Under the pieces are notes generated by a model, which was given only the letters and a program-made list of their open reading frames with translations, searched no databases and was not told the origin of the DNA. Shown here in pieces: positions 1-8,547 of a stretch of DNA of 64,000 nucleotides (the first letter of the stretch is position 1; every line of letters starts with the position of its first letter). Made by a program: the position numbers and the translations under genes. Origin of the DNA: Acidaminobacter sp. JC074 (lineage in GTDB: Bacteria; Bacillota; Clostridia; Peptostreptococcales; Acidaminobacteraceae); NCBI RefSeq assembly GCF_022496765.1, contig NZ_VANV01000023.1, positions 1 through 64,000 of the forward strand, given 5' to 3'.

Positions 1-2277
1 ACATTAAATGGTCAGGCAAGTGAGTTAGTTAAAAAAGCTTCTGGGAACTATACAGATCCAGGTGCAAAGGCAAAAGAGCACGATGATCCAGTAGAAAAAA
101 ATGCTGTTACAGTGGATACTGTGTCATTAGAAGTAGCTGGTTCATTTGACATCACTTACACATATGAAGATTCAGTTTATGTTTATACTGGTGATTCTAA
201 AGTCAAGTTACAAGCTGATCCAGTAACTAGAAGAGTGAAAGTAATCGATCCAGCTATCGAATCATTAAAAGTATTAGATGATGACTTAGTTAGTGAAATT
301 GAAAACAAGAATGTAACTGTCTTTGTGAGTAGTTTAGATAACTTACCAACAACAGTATTAGCACCAAAAGATTCAAACTTAAGACCAGTTGTAAAAGGTG
401 AAACTTCTAGTGAAATACAAGTTGTAAGAACCATAGAATTTAAGGATTCAGCTGATAAAGTTTATGAGACTTATACAGTCACATATGTATTAAGAAACAA
501 GCCGGTCATTACATTAAATGGTCTGGCAAATGTATCAGTAAAAAAAGCAACAGGTAACTATCTAGATACAGGTGCAAAAGCAAAAGAACATGGTGGATTA
601 GAAAAAGATGCTGTTACAGTGGATACTGTGTCATTAGAAGTAAAAGGTTCATTTGATATCACTTATATATATGAAGATTCAGTTTATGTTTACTCAGGTA
701 ATAGTAAAGTCAAGTTACAGGCTGATCCAGTAACTAGAACAGTGAAAGTAATCGATCCAGCTATTGAGTCATTAAAAGTAGCAAATGATGACTTAGTCAG
801 TAAGATTGAAAACAAGAATCTGACTGTCTTTGTAAGTAGTTTAGATAACTTACCAACAACAGTATTAGAACCAAGTGATTCAAACCTAAGTCCAGTTGTA
901 AAAGGTGAAACTTCTAGTGAAATACAAGTTGTAAGAACCATAGAATTTAAGGATTCAGCTGAAAAAGTTTATGAGACTTATACAGTAACATATGTATTAA
1001 GAAACAAGCCGGTCATCACATTAAATGGTCAGGCTAGTGAATCGGTTAAAAAAGCTTCTGGGAACTATACAGATCCAGGTGCAAAAGCTAAAGAGCATGG
1101 TGATGTAGAAAAAAATGCTGTTACAGTGGATACTGTGTCATTAGAAGTAGCAGGTTCATTTGATATCACTTACACATATGAAGATTCAGTTTATGTTTAC
1201 TCAGGTAATAGTAAAGTCAAGTTACAGGCTGATCCAGTAATGAGAACAGTGACAGTAATCGATCCATCTATTGAGTCATTAAAAGTAGCAAATGAAGACT
1301 TAGTAAGTAAGATTGAAAACAAGAATCTGACTGTCTTTGTAAGTAGTTTAGATAACTTACCGACAACGATATTAGAACCAAGTGATTCAAACCTAAGTCC
1401 AGTTGTAAAAGGTGAAACTTCTAGTGAAACACAAGTTGTAAGAACCATAGAATTTAAGGATTCGGCAGATGATGTATATAACACTTATACAGTAACATAT
1501 GTATTAAGAAAGAAGCCGGTCATCACATTAAACGGCCAGGCTAGTGAATCAGTTAAAAAGGCTTCTGGTAACTATACAGATCCAGGTGCAAAAGCAGAAG
1601 AACATGGTGATCCAGTAGAAAAAAATGCTGTTACAGACGATACTGTGTCATTAGAAGTAGCTGGTTCATTTGATATCACTTACACATATGAAGATTCAGT
1701 TTATGTTTATACTGGTGATTCTAAAGTCAAGTTACAAGCTGATCCAGTAACAAGATCAGTGACAGTAATCGATCCAGCTATCAAGTCATTAAAAATATTA
1801 GATGATGACTTAGTAGGTGAAATAGAAAATAAGAATTTAGCCGTGTTTGTAAGTAGTCTCGATAATTTACCAACAACAATATTTGAACCAAGAGATTCAA
1901 ACTTAAGACCAGTTGTTAAAGGTGACACAGCTAGTGAAACACAAGTTGTAAGAACCATAGAATTTAAGGATTCGGCAGATGATGTATATGAGACTTATAC
2001 AGTAACATATGTATTAAGAAACAAGCCAGTCATCACATTAAATGGTCTGGCAAGTGTATCAGTTAAAAAAGCTTCTGGTAATTATTTAGATCCAGGTGCG
2101 AAAGCAAAAGAGCACGGTGGATTAGAAAATGTTGCTGTTACAGTCGATACTGTGTCATTAGAAGTAGCTGGTCCATTTGACATCACTTACACATATGAAG
2201 ATTCAGTTTATGTTTACACAGGTGATTCTAAAGTCAAGTTACAAGCAAATCCAGTGACGAGAAGAGTGACAGTAGTA
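1..2277 (+). repeat. Tandem 507-510 bp coding repeats
   Basis: Units start at about 1, 511, 1018, 1525 and 2035; the fifth is truncated to its first half. The period is 507 bp with one-codon insertions in the first and fourth units. Long identical stretches at DNA level mean copy number could change by recombination, and assemblies may collapse here. Confidence 0.9.
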
Positions 2278-3819
2278 TCAGTAGAACCAGTAGCTGTTGA
2301 AGATACTAAAGATGTAGTAGAAGATACTGAAACATCTATCAACGTTTTATCTAACGATGTGAATGTAGAAGTGTCAGATAATCCAGTAGTTTCAATTGTA
2401 ACAAACCCACTATATGGTACGGCTGTAGTAGAAGATAACCAAATAGTGTATGACCCTACTGATAACTCGAACTTGCAAGATACTATAACTTATAAGGTAG
2501 TCACAAATGAAGGTGAATCTACTGCTGTATTGACAATCAACATTACACCAGTAAATGATGCGCCACTTGCACCAAATAAAACAGCGACAACTAAAGAAGG
2601 TGTAGCTGTAACAATTGATACAGGTGTAAGCGATGTTGATAGTACTAGTCTAACAATCACATTAGGAACTGTAGCTAATGGATCTGCTACGGTATTTGGT
2701 AAGAATGTAACATTCACGCCATCATCAAACTATGATGGCACAACATCATTTAATTACACAGTTTCTGATGGAGAAAAAACTGCAAGTGGTAAGATTACCG
2801 TTGTGGTCAATAAAGCAACAAGTGATGGAGGAAATTCAGGCGGAAATACGGGTGGAAACTCAGGTGGCAATTCTGGTGGATCACCATCAGGTGGTAGTCC
2901 TTCAGTTAGAACAACTTCAACACCTTCTGTAAAAATATCATTGAACCGTGATAAGGTTGATTTAGAGTATGGTACTGAATCAGATCCTGAATACTTCCAG
3001 TTTGATTTAGATGCAATCATCAAGAACTCAGACAGTGAAGATGTAACGTGGACTGTTGAAGATTCTGAAGTTGCTAGTGTAGATGAAAATGGTGTGGTTA
3101 AGGCAATCAAACAAGGTAATACGGTAGTTACTGCTGTACATAATGATTCTGGTAAAAAAGCAAGTGCTGAGATCATTGTTTATTTAGTAGGTCAAGAACA
3201 AGGACCATTGGGTGCCATTCAGTTCTATGATCCTTATATCTTAGGATATCCTGATCAAACCTTTGGACCTTTAAGACCAGTAACAAGAGCTGAAGTTGCT
3301 ACTATGTTTACAAAAATCTTAAAGCTTAATGTAGATTTCCCTGGAGAACCTAAGTTTGGTGATATCAAAGAGGATGATTGGTACTTTAACTATGTTCAAG
3401 CGATTCAAAGAACAGGTCTATTTGTAGGTGATACAGATGGAAACTTCAGACCGAATGATCCAATATCAAGAGGTGAGATGGCTACTGTATTTGCTAAGTA
3501 CTGGAGATTCTTAAACATTGAAGTAGTGGATACGAAAGTTGATATTATAGATGTTTCTGATTCGCACTGGGCGAGTGATTACATTTATACAATGTATAAC
3601 GCTGGTATTGTAGCTGACTTTGAAGATGGTACATACCGTCCTAACGACCCTACATTACGTGAGCAAATAGTTGGCATGATCAATACATTGATTGCTAGAC
3701 CAGCATTTGATGCACCATTCTCAAAGTTTACTGATATCACAAGTGAACACTGGGCATATGGTAACATAGAAGCTGCTTCTCAAATTTATGTTGTAGAGCA
3801 ACTTATTGAAGAACAATAG
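1..3819 (+). CDS. Repeat-rich surface adhesin with C-terminal SLH anchor (5' end outside window)
   Basis: The frame is open from base 1, so the true start lies upstream; 1,272 codons are visible. Four full tandem units of 169-170 residues, plus a partial fifth, each begin with a segment like the DUF5011/Cry22Aa Ig-like fold (ITLNG, then DPGAKAKEH, then FDITYTYEDS), followed by a second beta-type segment. Then come two cadherin/VCBS-like Ig domains (about residues 760-935), a Gly/Ser-rich linker (about 940-970), a Big_2-like domain (about 977-1063) and three SLH domains (about 1069-1272; FRPNDPISRGEMATVF is a typical SLH core). SLH domains bind pyruvylated wall polymer, so this is an S-layer-associated wall protein, probably an adhesin or structural protein. 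No catalytic motif was seen. A terminator follows the stop. Confidence 0.9.
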   Translation, partial: TLNGQASELVKKASGNYTDPGAKAKEHDDPVEKNAVTVDTVSLEVAGSFDITYTYEDSVYVYTGDSKVKLQADPVTRRVKVIDPAIESLKVLDDDLVSEIENKNVTVFVSSLDNLPTTVLAPKDSNLRPVVKGETSSEIQVVRTIEFKDSADKVYETYTVTYVLRNKPVITLNGLANVSVKKATGNYLDTGAKAKEHGGLEKDAVTVDTVSLEVKGSFDITYIYEDSVYVYSGNSKVKLQADPVTRTVKVIDPAIESLKVANDDLVSKIENKNLTVFVSSLDNLPTTVLEPSDSNLSPVVKGETSSEIQVVRTIEFKDSAEKVYETYTVTYVLRNKPVITLNGQASESVKKASGNYTDPGAKAKEHGDVEKNAVTVDTVSLEVAGSFDITYTYEDSVYVYSGNSKVKLQADPVMRTVTVIDPSIESLKVANEDLVSKIENKNLTVFVSSLDNLPTTILEPSDSNLSPVVKGETSSETQVVRTIEFKDSADDVYNTYTVTYVLRKKPVITLNGQASESVKKASGNYTDPGAKAEEHGDPVEKNAVTDDTVSLEVAGSFDITYTYEDSVYVYTGDSKVKLQADPVTRSVTVIDPAIKSLKILDDDLVGEIENKNLAVFVSSLDNLPTTIFEPRDSNLRPVVKGDTASETQVVRTIEFKDSADDVYETYTVTYVLRNKPVITLNGLASVSVKKASGNYLDPGAKAKEHGGLENVAVTVDTVSLEVAGPFDITYTYEDSVYVYTGDSKVKLQANPVTRRVTVVSVEPVAVEDTKDVVEDTETSINVLSNDVNVEVSDNPVVSIVTNPLYGTAVVEDNQIVYDPTDNSNLQDTITYKVVTNEGESTAVLTINITPVNDAPLAPNKTATTKEGVAVTIDTGVSDVDSTSLTITLGTVANGSATVFGKNVTFTPSSNYDGTTSFNYTVSDGEKTASGKITVVVNKATSDGGNSGGNTGGNSGGNSGGSPSGGSPSVRTTSTPSVKISLNRDKVDLEYGTESDPEYFQFDLDAIIKNSDSEDVTWTVEDSEVASVDENGVVKAIKQGNTVVTAVHNDSGKKASAEIIVYLVGQEQGPLGAIQFYDPYILGYPDQTFGPLRPVTRAEVATMFTKILKLNVDFPGEPKFGDIKEDDWYFNYVQAIQRTGLFVGDTDGNFRPNDPISRGEMATVFAKYWRFLNIEVVDTKVDIIDVSDSHWASDYIYTMYNAGIVADFEDGTYRPNDPTLREQIVGMINTLIARPAFDAPFSKFTDITSEHWAYGNIEAASQIYVVEQLIEEQ

Positions 3820-3829
3820 AATGATAATG

Positions 3830-3874
3830 AGCTGTATCATATATGAGAAATCATGGTGATGCAGCTTTTCTTTT
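3830..3874 (+). terminator. Rho-independent terminator after the adhesin
   Basis: An 11-bp stem (AGCTGTATCAT with ATGGTGATGCAGCT, including G-U pairs) is followed by a T-rich tail, just after the stop at 3819. Confidence 0.65.
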
Positions 3875-3913
3875 ACTTGTATGACATGTTTTTAAGTTAT
3901 CTATTCCAATAAC

Positions 3914-3985
3914 TGGTTATTTATGTGTGGTGAATAACTATTTTCATTGTTTTGTTGTAGAATAGAAATTGGTAGACATTAATAT
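3914..3985 (+). promoter_or_regulatory. Direct-repeat activator site and -10 for the SH3 lipoprotein gene
   Basis: TGGTTATTTATG (3914-3925) and the weaker TAACTATTTTCA (3935-3946) have starts 21 bp apart. A -10-like TAATAT (3980-3985) follows after 33 bp. There is no good -35. This is the same layout seen before several other genes in the window. The predicted leader would be only about 13 nt. Confidence 0.5.
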
Positions 3986-4004
3986 ATGAGAATATGGAGA
4001 GGAA

Positions 4005-6143
4005 ATGAAAAAGTATTTATTATGTTTCTTGCTTGCTTTACTTTTGGTTTCTTGTGAAAGTAGAGCAGTAGAACCGGTTGTGGAAAAACCTGTTGTAGAA
4101 ATTGTAGAAGTAGATGAAGTAGAAGAGGAAGAAGATACTATTGAAGAAGATGTGAGTGTAGAAGCATTATATGTGAGGGTTTTAAGTGACAATCTTAATG
4201 TAAGACAAGCACCTGAGGAAAAATCTGATGTTGTATCACAACTTGTTGAAAATGATTTGGTCAAGGTTGTTGATGAAATAACAGATGATCAAGACCGCAT
4301 TTGGTACCAGGATGATTCGTTAGGATGGTTTGCCTCATGGTATTGTAAGCCGGTGGCTATAAATTCTTCTTCTGAGAAGTTTGATTTTATTGTTAACTTG
4401 AATGAAACTACCAAAGTTTATTTGGAAGTTGGGTCAACTGAAGTCATTGGTCAGGCTAAAAAGGGTCAGTATAGAATACTTGAGACTTATGTAGAAGATG
4501 CCAATATGAGCTATTGGTATAGAATACTTACGAGTATAGGTATTAATGGCTGGATACTCGGAACAGACTTATCTGAAGAGACACGTGATAAAAAAGTGAT
4601 TGATCTTGTTAAAATAGAAGAAGTATCTGATAAATATGTTAATGCGTACAATGACTTTTATGATAAAGAGTTTATTGACCTTTTGAAAAAGGAAGTTGAA
4701 AACGTTGATTATCTTTATTCATTAAATGACAGTCATTATATTATTATAGGCTATGATATAGACGGTGTAGATTGTATCAGTGTTTATGATAAGAATAAGC
4801 ATAGTCTTCGTTTCATAGGTCATGGTGATTATTTATATGCAGATAGGCTGCTTGAGAATCAGTTTCTTGTCCTTGATTACAATGATGATCAGACATTTGG
4901 AAAGAAGATTGTTGATTTAAGCTTAGAAGGATCTATAACAGATTATCAAAGCTTAGGCTTTGAAAACTTTGCACTTCTAGAGACATATCGTGAGAAAATA
5001 TTTTTACTTGAAATGATAGATTCAGAGTCATCATTATCTGGCTTGTATTATTATCAGCCAAGTTTAGATTATCTTACACCATTTAAGGTTTCAGGGGATA
5101 TCAGTTGGACTTATGAAATTGATGAAGATGAAGTTGTTGTTTATAAAGTTGATGATCAGAAGCATGAGATTTATAGAGAGCACTCACTTGAATGGCTGTT
5201 ACCTATAATAGAAGATCACGCTGTTTATACAAGATACCAGATCAGGGAATATCTCGATTTGAACTTATCAACTTATTCAGATGAAGATATTATAAAACAT
5301 CTTTTCCAAGTTGATGACTATGTATCGTATGTTAAGTATGGTGGTTTATCTAGAGACGATGATGACTATTTATACTTTAGTATTTTTACTATAGAGAGCT
5401 TAGTGGGTTATTCATATTTTGAACATACTCTAGAAGAGTACTTGGTTAAATGGAAAAAGAATAGCAGTGATTATGAATTGATTTTAAAGGTGAGCCCTGA
5501 TGATTATTTTAATCAGATTTCTTCTGATATGTCGCCAGATGAAATAGAAGTCTATCTTAACCAAGCAGAAGTACTTGTTGAAGGGCTTACTGGTATCGAA
5601 ACTAAGAAAGAAGATGGGCTGTTTATAACTGAGTATTATAGACGATCTACTAGTGAAGACGCTTACTATTATAGGCTTATCATAGCTGATGAAAACGGCA
5701 AGACTTATCATTCTAATGTTTATTTTTCTACAGATGATTCCTTTGATAATCTTATCATCACTTTACTTGGTGATGAGTTTAGTCCAGGGGTAACATTAAT
5801 TAATTTAGATTTATTTAGACAAGAACTAGATTGTTCTTTAAGTTTATCTGCAGGGAGGTATGAACTTATACCAGATACCGACTGGCTGATTCTAGAATCG
5901 TGGCATCCATATCCTGATGGTTATCATACTCTGCCACCAGTAACGGATGTGGAGTTTATAAATATTAAAACACTAGAGAGATTGCCTTTTAGAGTCCATG
6001 ACACAGAAGTTGACTATTTGTATACGATGAATGAAGAGACTTCAAGTCTTGAGATTTATAAGAAGAATATTGGAGACGAAGAAGGTGTACTTTTCGAAAC
6101 AATAGTGCTAGAGAACCTAATTACGGAGTTGTTATCAGATTAA
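4005..6143 (+). CDS. Lipoprotein with bacterial SH3-like domain
   Basis: The start is set by GGAGAGG at 3996-4002. The N-terminus is a lipoprotein signal with lipobox LLVSC (Cys about 17), followed by an acidic Glu/Val-rich linker. Residues about 50-120 look like a bacterial SH3 domain (LNVRQAPEEKSDVV, then WYQDDSLGWFASWY), a fold often used for wall or peptide binding. The remaining ~590 residues are Asp/Tyr-rich with no recognised domain; their repeated Tyr/Asp strands suggest an extracellular beta-rich fold. It should be tethered to the outer face of the membrane. It stands alone between terminators. Function beyond wall binding is unknown. Confidence 0.8.
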   Translation: MKKYLLCFLLALLLVSCESRAVEPVVEKPVVEIVEVDEVEEEEDTIEEDVSVEALYVRVLSDNLNVRQAPEEKSDVVSQLVENDLVKVVDEITDDQDRIWYQDDSLGWFASWYCKPVAINSSSEKFDFIVNLNETTKVYLEVGSTEVIGQAKKGQYRILETYVEDANMSYWYRILTSIGINGWILGTDLSEETRDKKVIDLVKIEEVSDKYVNAYNDFYDKEFIDLLKKEVENVDYLYSLNDSHYIIIGYDIDGVDCISVYDKNKHSLRFIGHGDYLYADRLLENQFLVLDYNDDQTFGKKIVDLSLEGSITDYQSLGFENFALLETYREKIFLLEMIDSESSLSGLYYYQPSLDYLTPFKVSGDISWTYEIDEDEVVVYKVDDQKHEIYREHSLEWLLPIIEDHAVYTRYQIREYLDLNLSTYSDEDIIKHLFQVDDYVSYVKYGGLSRDDDDYLYFSIFTIESLVGYSYFEHTLEEYLVKWKKNSSDYELILKVSPDDYFNQISSDMSPDEIEVYLNQAEVLVEGLTGIETKKEDGLFITEYYRRSTSEDAYYYRLIIADENGKTYHSNVYFSTDDSFDNLIITLLGDEFSPGVTLINLDLFRQELDCSLSLSAGRYELIPDTDWLILESWHPYPDGYHTLPPVTDVEFINIKTLERLPFRVHDTEVDYLYTMNEETSSLEIYKKNIGDEEGVLFETIVLENLITELLSD

Positions 6144-6163
6144 TGTAAAAGAGGAGTGTAAAC

Positions 6164-6192
6164 TCAACGGGTTCGGTTGACGTGTGTTTTTT
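6164..6192 (+). terminator. Weak terminator candidate after the lipoprotein gene
   Basis: A short stem TCAAC / GTTGA around GGGTTCG is followed, after a few bases, by a run of six Ts at 6187-6192. Confidence 0.35.
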
Positions 6193-6292
6193 GAAGAAAG
6201 ATACATGCTTATAACATCCAATTAAGCACTTAGGGCATCATGTATTAGCAACTATGTAACAGAACTATAAGTAAGTTTCAGTATTAAGAAAA

Positions 6293-6326
6293 GCATTGTT
6301 AATAAAATCATTAACAGTGTTTTTTT
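6293..6326 (+). terminator. Rho-independent terminator
   Basis: GCATTGTTAAT pairs with ATTAACAGTGT (one G-U) and is followed by seven Ts. It lies just upstream of the RhuM-Fic promoter and insulates it. Confidence 0.6.
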
Positions 6327-6355
6327 ATTATGCTACATCATCGATTGATTTTTGT

Positions 6356-6415
6356 TTGAAATGCAAAAATTAGTTTTCATATAATGCAAAAGCTGATATT
6401 GGTATTGATGCAAAA
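6356..6415 (+). promoter_or_regulatory. RhuM-Fic promoter with three ATGCAAAA direct repeats
   Basis: TTGAAA (6356-6361), an 18-bp spacer and TATAAT (6380-6385) form a good vegetative promoter. ATGCAAAA occurs at 6361-6368, 6384-6391 and 6408-6415, about 23 bp apart. The copies touch the -35, the -10 and the start region, as an autorepressor operator would. Confidence 0.6.
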
Positions 6416-6489
6416 GGAAGGAGTTGAATATGAATATCTAAATGCTTATATGCTTTAATAATTTTATATGGTGAAAATAGAGGTGTTTT

Positions 6490-7461
6490 ATGGAGAATCA
6501 GTTAGTTCACTTTAAAGATGGTGAATTTGAACTTGATGTCAATATAGAGAAAGAGACTATTTGGTTAACACAGGCTCAAATTTGTGAGTTATTCGAAAGA
6601 GAAAGGTCTGTTGTTACAAGGCATATAAACAACATTTTTAAAGAGGGTGAATTAGATAAAGATTCAGTTAGTGCAAAAAATGCACATACTGCTTCTGATG
6701 GTAAAACATATGAGACAACATTTTATAATCTAGATGTAATAATTTCAGTAGGTTACAGAGTTAAATCCCCAAGAGGTATTTTATTCAGGAAATGGGCCAC
6801 TAAAGTATTGAATCACTATTTAACTGAAGGATATGTTGTAAACATTAAGATGCTTGAGAGGGAAAATGAAAAGTTAAAACAATTTCATGACGTGGTTAAT
6901 ATTGTTCATCGAATATCACTTGAAAGCGATGCAACAAACCTTGAAATTAAGAATCTTCTCTCTGTAGTAAAAGATTATGAATATGCACTTGATCTCTTAG
7001 ATCAATATGACCACAAAACAGTTACAATAGAAGGAAAAGTAACACAACGAGAAGTGCAGAAAGTTGAACTTGAAGAGGTCTATGAAATAATTCAGGAAAT
7101 GAGAAGAGATTTTGATTCCGATATTTTTGGGAAAGAAAAAGATGGTTCTTTAACTGGCTCTCTATATAATATTTATCAAACTGCATTTGGTGAAGATGTT
7201 TATCCTAGTATTGAGGAAAAGGCTTCAAACCTACTGTATTTTCTTGTTAAAAATCACTCTTTCGTTGACGGAAATAAGAGAATTGCAGCAGCAGTCTTTA
7301 TGTATTTTGTTAAGAAAAATGATATCTATTATACGAATCTTGGCTTAAAAAGGTTATCAGATGATGCATTAGTTGCGTTAACTCTTTTAATTGCAGAAAG
7401 TAAGCCACCAGAAAGAGAAATCATAGTTAAAATCATAGTTAACTTAATAAGCGAAAACTAG
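6490..7461 (+). CDS. RhuM-family / Fic-DOC fusion protein
   Basis: A 323-residue protein. The N-terminal ~130 residues match the RhuM 'virulence' family (WLTQAQICELFERERSVVTRHI, then TTFYNLDVIISVGYRV), which carries an antirepressor-like DNA-binding fold. The C-terminal ~120 residues hold a Fic/Doc core HSFVDGNKRIAA (about 256-267). Fic enzymes transfer AMP or phosphate to target proteins. The NKR ending, rather than NGR, resembles Doc kinases, so the exact reaction is uncertain. No separate antitoxin is adjacent; the N-terminal domain may provide self-control of transcription or activity. It stands alone between terminators. This domain pairing is known in bacteria, usually as a sporadic accessory gene. 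Confidence 0.85.
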   Translation: MENQLVHFKDGEFELDVNIEKETIWLTQAQICELFERERSVVTRHINNIFKEGELDKDSVSAKNAHTASDGKTYETTFYNLDVIISVGYRVKSPRGILFRKWATKVLNHYLTEGYVVNIKMLERENEKLKQFHDVVNIVHRISLESDATNLEIKNLLSVVKDYEYALDLLDQYDHKTVTIEGKVTQREVQKVELEEVYEIIQEMRRDFDSDIFGKEKDGSLTGSLYNIYQTAFGEDVYPSIEEKASNLLYFLVKNHSFVDGNKRIAAAVFMYFVKKNDIYYTNLGLKRLSDDALVALTLLIAESKPPEREIIVKIIVNLISEN

Positions 7462-7465
7462 AATA

Positions 7466-7497
7466 AACAGCATGGTAAAACTTCCATGCTGTTTTCT
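7466..7497. terminator. Strong terminator after the RhuM-Fic gene
   Basis: AAACAGCATGG pairs with CCATGCTGTTT around TAAAACTT and is followed by TTCTT. The A-rich 5' side could make it work in both directions. Confidence 0.75.
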
Positions 7498-7794
7498 TAG
7501 TTATTCGGTGTGTTATTCGTACTGTCAATTAAGTATGTTATTATTCAAAAAACACATGTAGACCAAACCCGTTAGTGAAAACTTTTTATTTTATTTATCC
7601 ACGAAAGGGTGATTCTGTAATATGAAGTATCATAACAACCACATCACTTGCTGCAGATGGTTCTTGATAAGCACGTGTTTAAAAGCTCAATTGTCATTGA
7701 AGTAATAGCGATCATACTCCTGTCAAAAGCCGGATGTTCTACACTTTTATAAGTCTTTTATGGTAATAAAGAATATATTAAACAGGTATAGAAT
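7498..7794. other. Gene-free stretch, nothing recognised
   Basis: About 300 bp with no reading frame showing an RBS or recognisable protein, and no strong hairpin. It may be decayed DNA belonging to the remnant that follows. Confidence 0.5.
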
Positions 7795-7840
7795 AATCAT
7801 GTGGATAAATTCTTGATTTAAAGAATCTATCCACATGATT
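7795..7840. repeat. Long perfect-arm inverted repeat
   Basis: AATCATGTGGATA (7795-7807) is the exact reverse complement of TATCCACATGATT (7828-7840). The inner ATTCTT/AAGAAT also pairs, giving a ~19-bp hairpin. It lies just downstream of the minus-strand remnant ORF and could be its transcript end, although no T-run follows on either strand. Confidence 0.6.
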
Positions 7841-7851
7841 GTTAACATATC

Positions 7852-7986
7852 TTATTTGTCTAACAACCACTTTAATGCGTTTATTTGTTGAATCCCTTTA
7901 TGATCCATTTCAGGATCCTCGTCCATTGTTAATAAGTATTTAGCATAGTGATCTTTAATCTTGCCTAGAGGTTTTAATAATATCAT
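7852..7986 (-). pseudogene. C-terminal remnant of an AAA-type ATPase (DUF4143 family-like)
   Basis: A minus-strand frame of 44 codons ends in KYLLTMDEDPEMDHKGIQQI followed by NALKWLLDK. That ending is characteristic of the AAA ATPase/DUF4143 family, whose members run to about 400 residues. Everything upstream in the protein is missing: an in-frame stop precedes the ATG at 7986. The remaining piece lacks the P-loop and cannot be an active ATPase. A promoter-like sequence with two operator-like palindromes lies directly upstream, as if an internal deletion joined the old control region to the last codons. The family assignment rests on memory of the C-terminal signature only. Confidence 0.5.
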
Positions 7987-8005
7987 TCAACACAAATCAA
8001 TTTTG

Positions 8006-8058
8006 TTCACCCAAGTGAATATTTATATGAAAATTATCATTTTGTTCACTCGAATGAA
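8006..8058. promoter_or_regulatory. Paired operator-like palindromes
   Basis: TTCACCCAAGTGAA (8006-8019) and TTCACTCGAATGAA (8045-8058) are imperfect palindromes in the same orientation, each preceded by TTTTG, 39 bp apart. On the minus strand, TATAAA lies between them, so a repressor dimer pair would cover the promoter of the remnant ORF. Confidence 0.5.
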
Positions 8059-8238
8059 AGTTGTTAGTGGTACATGTGTATTTCTTCAGTACACAAGATA
8101 ATTTTAACTAATCCAAACTTACATAGTGTTTGTAGTAGATTAGATGGTTGATTTAGTGATGTGTCAGAAACAAATCCGGGTTTTTTATGGATTTGATTCT
8201 GAGTATAAAGTGATCAACAGAAGTTTCTCTAAAATGTG

Positions 8239-8267
8239 AAAAAGGATGATAAGTAACCATCCTTTTT
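8239..8267. terminator. Terminator of the candidate RNA
   Basis: A 10-bp stem AAAAAGGATG / CATCCTTTTT with a ~9-nt loop. The symmetric A and T runs allow termination on either strand. Confidence 0.65.
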
Positions 8268-8372
8268 ACGTGATGGACCACTACTCCATCAACATACTAA
8301 ACTAAATCACTACCCCTATGGGTATGATAGGAGTTCTATGATGCCTACCTGGGGAGGTAATCAACTAGAACC
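8239..8372 (-). ncRNA. Candidate structured RNA with own promoter and terminator
   Basis: On the minus strand TATAAT (8384-8379) is followed by a run of hairpins: GGTTCTA...TAGAAC enclosing ACCT/AGGT; ATCA-ACCC/GGGT-TGAT; TGATGGA/TCCATCA; and finally AAAAAGGATG/CATCCTTTTT, an intrinsic terminator. No open reading frame with an RBS is inside. The element could be a small RNA, or a leader for the remnant gene downstream. I do not recognise the family. Confidence 0.45.
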
Positions 8373-8427
8373 ATCTCCATTATATCATATAAAACTTTTG
8401 TTACTCTTGGGATTTGGGAATATTTAG

Positions 8428-8497
8428 TGGTTGTTTATTCTGATAATACGGTTAAATAGGGAAAAATTGTCACTTTGTTATTTGATTGTTGTAATAT
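8428..8497 (+). promoter_or_regulatory. Direct-repeat activator site and -10 for gene at 8548
   Basis: TGGTTGTTTATT (8428-8439) and CGGTTAAATAGG (8449-8460) have starts 21 bp apart. Exactly 31 bp downstream lies TAATAT (8492-8497). There is no good -35. Same layout as the other repeat-pair promoters. Confidence 0.5.
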
Positions 8498-8547
8498 TAA
8501 AATATGTATTGTGATTTAATTTATGAAATATAGATGAAGGAGTTCGT

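Noticed and set aside
183-1958. Series of ~83-residue minus-strand frames inside the adhesin repeats
   Set aside because: They recur once per repeat, are antisense to the strong plus-strand frame, and have no RBS. They are by-products of the repeated sequence.
8340-8430. Short plus-strand frame starting MMPTWGG opposite the candidate RNA
   Set aside because: About 29 codons with a hydrophobic end, reminiscent of small toxins, but the RBS is not convincing and the structured minus-strand reading explains the sequence better.
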